A stretch of DNA of 8,226 nt from SIG480 sp045595605 (GTDB taxonomy: Bacteria; Bacillota; Clostridia; Oscillospirales; JAAYXM01). The translations under genes and the position numbers were made by a program. The stretch covers positions 1 through 8,226 of the forward strand of contig JAZOAS010000029.1 of NCBI GenBank assembly GCA_045595605.1. Reading direction: 5' to 3'. The notes beneath the pieces are model-generated. The model did no database searches. It worked only from the letters and a program-made list of their open reading frames with translations, and was not told the origin of the DNA. This document shows positions 7,595 through 8,226 of this stretch, piece after piece (the first letter of the stretch is position 1; every line of letters starts with the position of its first letter).

Positions 7595-7606
7595 TGCCTG
7601 CTCTTT
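7580..7606. terminator. Bidirectional terminator shared by the convergent MATE and ASRT-family genes
   Basis: AAAGAGCAGGCA (7580-7591) pairs perfectly over 12 bases with TGCCTGCTCTTT (7595-7606), leaving a TAA loop that is the MATE stop codon. On the plus strand a modest T-rich run follows (GAATTTGTTTT). On the minus strand the run is better (TTATTTTCTTCTTC). It lies in the 21-base gap between two convergent genes and the end of the first, so it probably ends both transcripts. Confidence 0.85.
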
Positions 7607-7615
7607 GAATTTGTT

Positions 7616-7984
7616 TTAGAAAGAATATCCTTCAACGCTGTAGTATGCCATGTTCGTCTGACGGACATCAAGACGACCGAAGCAAGCGCAAACGGGAACT
7701 GAGCTTTTTACCCAGACTGTGTACTGGGTAGCAAGACCGAGAGTGAACTTCTCTTCACCCATCGGCTGGTCGAGGCGGATGCAGGTTGTGCGCATACCGT
7801 CAAGAGAAAGCTTTATTCCCTCTACCGGCTCTTTATCCTCGAATATAAAAGAAAGCTCGATGTCAGCAGTCTTTTTGTTAAGGTTTGTAATCATAAGAGC
7901 TTCGTGACCCTCAAACTCGGGGTTGTCGCCCTTGGGGGGAAGGTATCCGTCGCAGAATACCCAATTCTTTTTACCTTTACTCAT
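7616..7984 (-). CDS. ASRT-family (sensory rhodopsin transducer-like) small beta-rich protein
   Basis: The 122-residue product matches the family named after the Anabaena sensory rhodopsin transducer (Pfam DUF1362/ASRT type), recognised by pattern from memory. Shared features in order are WVFCDGYLPP (8-17, like W.IAEGYIPP), GHEALMITN (26-34, like SHETVCILN), FEDKEPV (48-54, like YSDREPV), a central TT.IRL stretch (66-71), SSVPV (94-98) and RLDVRQTNMAYYS (104-116, like RLDSRQAENALLS). No signal peptide or membrane segment is seen, so it should be cytosolic, folding as a beta sandwich. In Anabaena the protein interacts with the rhodopsin, but most family members lack a rhodopsin, and the family has been proposed to bind small molecules, probably sugars or related metabolites. 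AAGGAG (7998-7993), overlapping the upstream stop codon, lies 8 bases before the ATG. It is the last gene of an operon with a phosphotriesterase-family hydrolase. The family is fairly sure; the function is unknown. Confidence 0.85.
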   Translation of the reverse strand: MSKGKKNWVFCDGYLPPKGDNPEFEGHEALMITNLNKKTADIELSFIFEDKEPVEGIKLSLDGMRTTCIRLDQPMGEEKFTLGLATQYTVWVKSSVPVCACFGRLDVRQTNMAYYSVEGYSF

Positions 7985-7992
7985 AGTAAAAA

Positions 7993-7998
7993 CTCCTT
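7993..7998 (-). promoter_or_regulatory. Ribosome binding site of the ASRT-family gene (AAGGAG)
   Basis: On the minus strand AAGGAG begins at the last base of the preceding gene's TAA stop codon and ends 8 bases before the ATG at 7984. This supports both the start choice and translational coupling of the two genes. Confidence 0.85.
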
Positions 7999-8226
7999 TA
8001 AAAATCTAAGAACTCTGCAGGGTTTGTAACGGTAAGACGGGTGATATCGTTCTCATCCATTCCGATATAGCGGAGCATCGGGACCATAGTGCGGGCAATG
8101 TGCATAAAGCCGTTACCGCCATAGGTTGCAAGCATAGTCTTCAGACAGATATCGTTTGTCATGAGAATGCGGTCGCCGTAACCCCTTGCAAAGAGCTTTA
8201 AAATCATCTCAGCTCTTTCCATATCG
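7998..8226 (-). CDS. Phosphotriesterase-family metal-dependent hydrolase, C-terminal end (5' end outside window)
   Basis: Only the last 75 or so residues are visible; the frame is open to the right edge. An ATG at 8222 is in frame, but it follows an Asp codon and lies within conserved family sequence, so it is internal. ARGYGDRILMTNDIC carries the Asp (codon 8153-8151) that corresponds to the catalytic, metal-contacting Asp on the last barrel strands of phosphotriesterase-like amidohydrolases (LLSHD in relatives). It is followed by the family pattern YGGNGFMHIARTMVPML, a GMDENDI helix and the closing NPAEFLDF (NP..LL in relatives). Bacterial members of this group are often lactonases rather than true phosphotriesterases. 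The substrate, the binuclear metal site and the bridging lysine cannot be checked because they lie outside the window. It is cotranscribed with the ASRT-family gene, 13 bases downstream. Confidence 0.88.
   Translation of the reverse strand, partial: DMERAEMILKLFARGYGDRILMTNDICLKTMLATYGGNGFMHIARTMVPMLRYIGMDENDITRLTVTNPAEFLDF

Noticed and set aside
7616..7984. A light-sensing system based on the rhodopsin-transducer name
   Set aside because: No rhodopsin or retinal-pathway gene is visible, the apparent host is a clostridium-like anaerobe, and most members of this family occur without rhodopsins; the name reflects the first one studied.

Overview
The window looks like chromosomal DNA from a low-to-moderate GC Firmicute, most likely an anaerobic clostridium. 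The main reasons are a full-length PolC-type replicative polymerase and the gene order rseP-ispG-polC, which I recall as the usual clostridial continuation of the uppS-cdsA-dxr cluster. In Bacillus, as I recall, proS sits where ispG is here. No species can be named from the sequence alone.

Layout. Positions 1-6118 hold three tightly packed plus-strand genes: the C-terminal part of the intramembrane protease RseP/RasP (cut by the left edge), the iron-sulfur isoprenoid enzyme IspG, and the 1437-residue DNA polymerase III PolC. Gaps are 18 and 7 bases, so the three are almost certainly one transcript. It ends at a 16-bp hairpin (6117-6152) that begins inside the polC stop codon. A separate plus-strand MATE transporter gene follows (6236-7594). 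It has its own promoter with perfect consensus hexamers (TTGACA, 17 bases, TATAAT) and a GGAGG ribosome binding site, which moves its start to 6236, well inside the longest open frame. Its stop codon lies in the loop of a second hairpin (7580-7606) that can terminate transcription from both sides.

From the right edge, two minus-strand genes converge on that hairpin: the C-terminal end of a phosphotriesterase-family metal-dependent hydrolase (cut by the edge) and, 13 bases later, a 122-residue protein of the Anabaena sensory rhodopsin transducer (ASRT) family. No rhodopsin gene is visible.

How they fit together. IspG makes isoprenoid precursor in the MEP pathway, RseP is a membrane regulator protease and PolC replicates the chromosome: a housekeeping operon. 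The MATE gene is an independent, probably constitutively transcribed unit. The hydrolase/ASRT pair is the least ordinary part of the window: a small beta-rich, possibly ligand-binding protein coupled to a hydrolase. I see no mobile elements, CRISPR array, tRNA, rRNA or riboswitch. There is no gene-free stretch longer than 300 bases; the longest gap is the 117 bases between polC and the MATE start.
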